50,000 nt of DNA from Owenia fusiformis (Eukaryota; Annelida; Polychaeta; Sabellida; Oweniidae), in contig CAIIXF020000813.1 of NCBI GenBank assembly GCA_903813345.2, forward strand, positions 1 to 50,000, written 5' to 3'. The translations under genes were made by a program, and so were the position numbers. Below the pieces are notes generated by a model, which was not told where the DNA came from, made no database searches, and worked only from the letters and a program-made list of their open reading frames with translations. How positions within the stretch are numbered: the stretch's first letter is position 1; every line of letters begins with the position of its first letter. This document shows, one piece after another, positions 46,179 through 50,000 of this stretch.

Positions 46179-46516
46179 AGAGATACAGTGTATATATACT
46201 TATCTAATTAATTTTAGACCCAGTTCCTCCAAATCAATCCTCATAACCCGACACTATATTACCACTGTATATCATACTAGATATAGTGCACTAATTACCA
46301 TCCTCCTAAGCAGGTATCCAGAATCCGTACCTCCTTCTTCCCCTGCTATAACCAATTTGGACGCGCCCGAATTAACTGAATCACGTGATCTAATTATGCG
46401 CAATGACTTATACATGATTTCTGTCGCAGTGTTGCGACAGTCAATCAGATTGCGAGTTCTTATCGGGGAAATGGTATCTGCTTATCGCAGGGGGTAAAAA
46501 GAAAGAATATATTCTG

Positions 46517-46544
46517 GATTTTGAAGCCCTGTGATCGGATGATG
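46517..46544. repeat. 28-bp inverted repeat flanking two receptor exons (left arm)
   Basis: GATTTTGAAGCCCTGTGATC with the following GGATGATG. It is inverted with one mismatch at 47424-47451. The arms lie in introns on both sides of the TM2 and TM3 exons. Confidence 0.75.
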
Positions 46545-46562
46545 ACTAATTACTAATGTTAC

Positions 46563-46681
46563 CTTTCTGATAAAGTTTGGTACAGGTCTTGCACAAAAGC
46601 CGATTGCACTCAAATTAATTGTGACGAGGGTAAAAAACAATGAGACGGTTGTCATGGCCATATTATACAAGTAAACCCACA
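46563..46681 (-). CDS. Cys-loop receptor exon with TM3
   Basis: Acceptor TTTATTTCCAG, donor AAG|GTAACA, 119 nt. It encodes WVYLYNMAMTTVSLFFTLVT and then INLSAIGFCARPVPNFIRK, a TM3 with its following basic cap, as in nicotinic-type subunits. The incoming phase matches the TM2 exon (one base carried over) and the outgoing phase 0 matches the 44793 exon. Confidence 0.85.
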
Positions 46682-46892
46682 CTGGAAATAAAGTAAGCAG
46701 AATGACACACCAAATATCAGTCGTATTAAATTGAAATGACGTTTAAAAATGGGTTAAATTTTCATGCGACATTTTCAGTATACGCGTACTTTCCATATAA
46801 CTTAATCATTGTAAAATGATTGTTAAATGATTTATAAGTAATATTGGGTTTGATTGGGGTTTGAATCATTTTTCATGTTTTGGTGTACTTAC

Positions 46893-46996
46893 CTACGATT
46901 GGTGTGTTTACTCTGTGTCCAGGTAAAACTAAGTTTATCATCATCAACTGTATCACTTCTACGAGCAGAACCAACAACCCTAGGAAATACATTGAC
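46893..46996 (-). CDS. Cys-loop receptor exon with the TM2 end and TM2-TM3 loop
   Basis: Acceptor CACTCAACAG, donor G|GTAAGT, 104 nt. The frame that splices to the TM3 exon reads SMYFLGLLVLLVEVIQLMM, then a loop ending LPGHRVNTPIV. This fits the pore-lining TM2 end and the P-I-V linker before TM3. The acceptor phase needs two bases from the upstream exon, which constrains its donor. Confidence 0.7.
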
Positions 46997-47067
46997 CTGT
47001 TGAGTGAAGGAATTGCAACTAATTTATGGTTGGCTTACCCGCCAAATGTATGCACGTGTTGTTTACG

Positions 47068-47360
47068 GGTGTGTAGGCGTTAATTACGCTAGTGCAGATG
47101 TAAAATTACGCCCGTGCAGACGTAAAATTACGCCTGTGAAGGAATAAACTACGCCCGTGGAGAAGTAAATTTTACGGGCGTAAACTTACGGCGTTAAAAT
47201 TATTAATTACGGGCGAAAGACGGTTATTTTACACGCGTTGAGAAACACCTTCACGCCCGTCAAGTTTATGTTTAGCGCCGTAAATTATGAACCAATCAGC
47301 ACCTTGCTTACATAATGATTCAATGCATTCTTGCTATAGCAATACTTTGTATTACACGGG
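47068..47360. repeat. ACGCCCGTG tandem and inverted repeat cluster
   Basis: At least four copies of an about 22-bp unit around GTAAAATTACGCCCGTGCAG, followed by copies of the inverse word (TTTACGGGCGTAAA, TTACGGGCGAAA, ACGGGCGAAA). It is locally GC- and CpG-rich in an AT-rich intron. The arrangement suggests a hairpin-forming element. Confidence 0.6.
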
Positions 47361-47423
47361 CGAAATGTTCATAGATTCAGAACTGTAGATAACATTTTCA
47401 AAATTGAATGTCACTTATATGAG

Positions 47424-47451
47424 CATCCTCCGATCACAGGGCTTCAAAATC
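47424..47451. repeat. 28-bp inverted repeat flanking two receptor exons (right arm)
   Basis: CATCCTCCGATCACAGGGCT with the following TCAAAATC is the inverse of 46517-46544 with a single mismatch. Confidence 0.75.
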
Positions 47452-47746
47452 AAATTTGTAGATAAATGAATTAACAATGTCCAGAAAACTGGCCACTGAG
47501 AACACAAAATATTATTGTCAATGAAACACTTGTTGACAAAACTTAATACAAAAATTCGAGAACGATGTTTCAAAAGTACACATATTTTTAAATTGGATGT
47601 TTCTTTTTAATTAAACTTATTCAGTTATAGTTTTTCCTTTTCAGTCCTTTTCATACCTTTTGTTTCAGCGTTTGGGAAATGATTATCATTTGTTGCAAAG
47701 AAATCATTGAAGATGAATATATAATAAACAGAAAAGGCATTAGTAA

Positions 47747-48088
47747 TCACAGTTCCTCAAGACTAATAGTTGACCAACATCTTGTTAAAGCTAAGATGAT
47801 ACCAAACATACCAAAGAGAACTTTTCCTGGTATATGATATGGGATGAGAAACATAGATGGAGAGACGAATGCCACGATGACCACTGGATATATATAGACA
47901 ACCACCAGATAAGTGCTTCTGCGAGTGACAGTCAGGTTAAAGGTGATGTCGGGGTAAGGCTCCTTACAACATGGGTAGTACTTGGTATTCTTCACTCCAC
48001 CTGTTTTCTTTAGCGTCCAACCATTCTTAGGGATGGGAAAATGAGGTAAAGTATAGATCTTGGCAGCACCAAGGAACTCTAAATCTAC
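47747..48088 (-). CDS. Cys-loop (nicotinic-type) receptor exon with C-loop, TM1 and start of TM2
   Basis: The acceptor CAAATTACAG ends at 48089. The open frame starts VDLEFLGAAKIYTLP. It contains YYPCCKEPYPDITFNLTVTRR, the C-loop with vicinal cysteines that marks nicotinic alpha-type subunits, then the pre-TM1 strand. TM1 (STYLVVVYIYPVVIVAFVSP) and the start of TM2 (PGKVLFGMFGIILALT) follow. After ALT the frame runs RCWSTISLEEL and stops at 47747. The only GT that gives the phase required by the next exon is in ct|GTGATT at the stop itself, so the donor is uncertain. Upstream ligand-binding-domain exons should lie beyond the right edge. The product would be a pentameric ligand-gated channel subunit. 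Confidence 0.82.
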   Translation of the reverse strand, partial: VDLEFLGAAKIYTLPHFPIPKNGWTLKKTGGVKNTKYYPCCKEPYPDITFNLTVTRRSTYLVVVYIYPVVIVAFVSPSMFLIPYHIPGKVLFGMFGIILALTRCWSTISLEEL

Positions 48089-48365
48089 CTGTAATTTGTG
48101 AACAAATATGATATTGAATCATTCTTTATCGATGTTGTGTTAATTGCCTTTTAAATGAGGTTCAAATGAACTCATTAAATAACTATCAGTTTGCCATTGG
48201 GCCAATTCGGAGATTGACTGGGTAGGCGGAGCAGGCAAAACAGGATCTGTTTTGTTTGAATGTTCAAAATGTTTTAACTTGTCCTATTTACTTTAATAAC
48301 AGTATCCCAAGAGTATAGGTGTTCAAAATAGTGTCCATCATGGTCTATACACCCAGTTGTCTTAC
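48089..48365. other. Receptor intron, no feature seen
   Basis: The sequence upstream (minus strand) of the C-loop exon. No exon or repeat is recognised in this part. Confidence 0.4.
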
Positions 48366-49146
48366 CCCCCTATCACACCAAACTAGTTCTTACCCGTTCT
48401 TTCCAGTCCTATGAAAACGTCGTAAAACGGGCTCAGTCTGGCTGTGGTCGGGAAATATGTCTAAAATAATTAAATACGTCCATCTCGTTCGCAGTTCGTT
48501 CAGGTCGCACCACGTCGGTGTGCAACGTCGTAGAACGCATCCCTTAGTCAAGAAGGTCAACATGACCTGATTACAGAACGGTATGGTCGCCATCGAATTT
48601 TGAATCGATTCAAAATTCCAAAATCACCTTCCCGTCTGAGAACGTTCATGAAGTTCGTAAATAGACCTTAGAAAGTTGCAGCTACGTTCATTCGTTCGCA
48701 CTCAGTTTAAAACCAGTTTTGAAGAACGCAGTGGCAACTTGTTTGGTGTGATAGCTATATTTTTGCTAACTCGTTCATAAGCAGTGTTAAATACGTTCTT
48801 AATCAGTTTAAACCCGTTTGCAATTAGTTCTACCTCGTTCTCAATACGTCCTCAGAAAGTTCAACTCGTTGTTAAAACGTCCCTGGTAGGATTGAAGTAC
48901 GACGGTTCCGTTCCTAGTACGTCCAGCTCGTCGTTAGTACGTTGTCACTTGTTCTAATTGTAGAACGTATCGACCACGAGAACATTCTGAGCATGTTCTA
49001 AGTTCTAGACGACCTACCCGTTCGAGTACGTTCGATGAAGTATGTAAATAGACCCCAAACGGTTCTAAGTACGTCCAGTCCGTTCGTACACAGTTGAAGC
49101 TCGTTTTCGTGAACGTAGTGAAAACTAGTTTGGTGTGATAGTAGGG
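48366..49146. mobile_element. MITE with CTATCACACCAAACTAGTT ends
   Basis: The left end CCCCCTATCACACCAAACTAG and the inverse of the right end CCCTACTATCACACCAAACTAG are nearly identical. TTAC flanks both sides (48362-48365 and 49147-49150) as a possible 4-bp duplication. The interior is rich in ACGTTC/GAACG words and holds a third, internal copy of the end ('TTGTTTGGTGTGATAG' near 48738-48753). That suggests a tandem or nested composite of two elements. Non-coding. Confidence 0.7.
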
Positions 49147-49399
49147 TTACTTACCATTCCTCAAACAGATGGCGGAACCCATTTGGAAATTTTCTTGTGT
49201 TTGATTTTTGTATGGATGGCTTTTATCAATGTCGTTCTTGGACGACCTGATTTAGCATTGTCCTTACCATTTGTTCTACCAGCATCAGTATATGTTTAAG
49301 TACGTTTTGTATGGTTCTTTTGGCCATAGCCTCCTTCCCATACACCTTATGAATATCTTCAAGTGTTTGTTTTCTTGAATTCCTAATAAAACATACATC

Positions 49400-50000
49400 A
49401 GGCCCGTAGGACACTTTTCTTCAAGGGGGGTGCGGTTTTTAGCTTACTGAGTAAAATTGTCAATTTTTTTAACGCGTAAATCAAATCGCATAAGTCAGAT
49501 GGGGGGGGGGGGGCTCTGTTACTCTCTGTTGGTTTGGAATTAACAAATGCAACTTCCAAACGTTCCAATTGTTTTGTGGGGGTCGTGAGGAGTGGTCCAC
49601 TCCCCCTAGAAAATTTTAGTTTTGAGATGCTATTTGGTGCTTTCTGGGCACTTTCAAAGTGTAAGTTTCCAAGTAGTATGCCACCACAACAGGAATAAGA
49701 GTTGTGTGAATAAAAACCGAGCATTCAGGGGGGTCTGGGGTCCTTCCCCAGGAAAATTTTGAAATTTGGTTGTATTTGGAGCGAATTTGCAACCATCTGG
49801 TACGCCTGTGCGTTATGAGTCAATAAGAAAAATGTGAATTTTTTTTCAAATTCTTTTGGGGGTGTCAAAGAGGATGAGAGGGTGAAGTGGGGTGGGGTGC
49901 CAGTAGGGGAGCAAGGGGTTGTCCCCCAGAAACATTGACCATATCAAGGTGCTATTTGATGATGTCTGGGCACTTAAAAAATGTCTGAGACAATACATCA
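49400..50000. repeat. Diverged dispersed-repeat modules with G-rich tracts
   Basis: The module 'CCCC-AGAAA-TTT' followed by 'GcTATTTGgTGctttCTGGGCACTT' occurs at about 49600-49660 and 49925-49985. A related 'GGGGTCcTTCCCCAGGAAAATTTTGAAA' is near 49737. A 12-base G tract is at 49501-49512. It looks like several diverged copies of one transposon end. It continues past the window edge. Confidence 0.5.

Noticed and set aside
1-50000. tRNA and rRNA genes
   Set aside because: I saw no cloverleaf with A and B boxes and no rRNA-like conserved block on either strand; a covariance-model scan could not be run.

Overview
The window is AT-rich nuclear DNA from an invertebrate animal. The GT-AG split genes, an SV2-type transporter with a luminal pentapeptide loop, a nicotinic-type Cys-loop receptor, and dense minisatellites and MITEs fit a lophotrochozoan such as a mollusc or brachiopod; that placement is a low-confidence inference.

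Regions. 1-19264 has no recognisable intact gene: diverged repeats, a mariner-like repeat (6682-7602), a dead Tc1 transposon (7629-9264), a 1 kb minisatellite (about 13720-14750) and several hairpin MITEs. 19265-24533 (+) is a complete nine-exon SV2-like gene whose exons sum to exactly 667 codons plus stop. 26574-48088 (-) holds the 3' half of a nicotinic-type receptor gene: exons for the C-loop/TM1, TM2 and TM3, and a last exon with TM4; its 5' exons lie beyond the right edge. 48366-50000 is mobile and repetitive DNA.

The centrepiece is a 17,938 bp Polinton/Maverick (26769-44706). It starts with AG, ends with CT, has long imperfect terminal inverted repeats and is flanked by an exact 6-bp duplication CATATA (26763-26768 and 44707-44712). 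It sits inside the last coding exon of the receptor, in the TM3-TM4 loop. Dropping the element and one CATATA leaves that exon's reading frame open to its natural stop.

Inside the Polinton, a plus-strand replication unit (two small zinc-finger ORFs, then a six-exon protein-primed DNA polymerase B of 1474 aa) converges on a compact minus-strand virion unit: small membrane protein, minor capsid (penton) protein, basic protein, double-jelly-roll major capsid protein, adenain-like protease, integrase, packaging ATPase and two small conserved proteins. An unrecognised 324-aa gene lies on the minus strand at the left. All core Polinton functions (polymerase, integrase, ATPase, protease, both capsid proteins) are present with their key residues. 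The only visible lesion is in the integrase, split by a -1 step exactly at a U UUA AAA heptamer, so it may be a programmed frameshift rather than decay. Clean ends, matching target duplication and open genes suggest a young, possibly still polymorphic, insertion.
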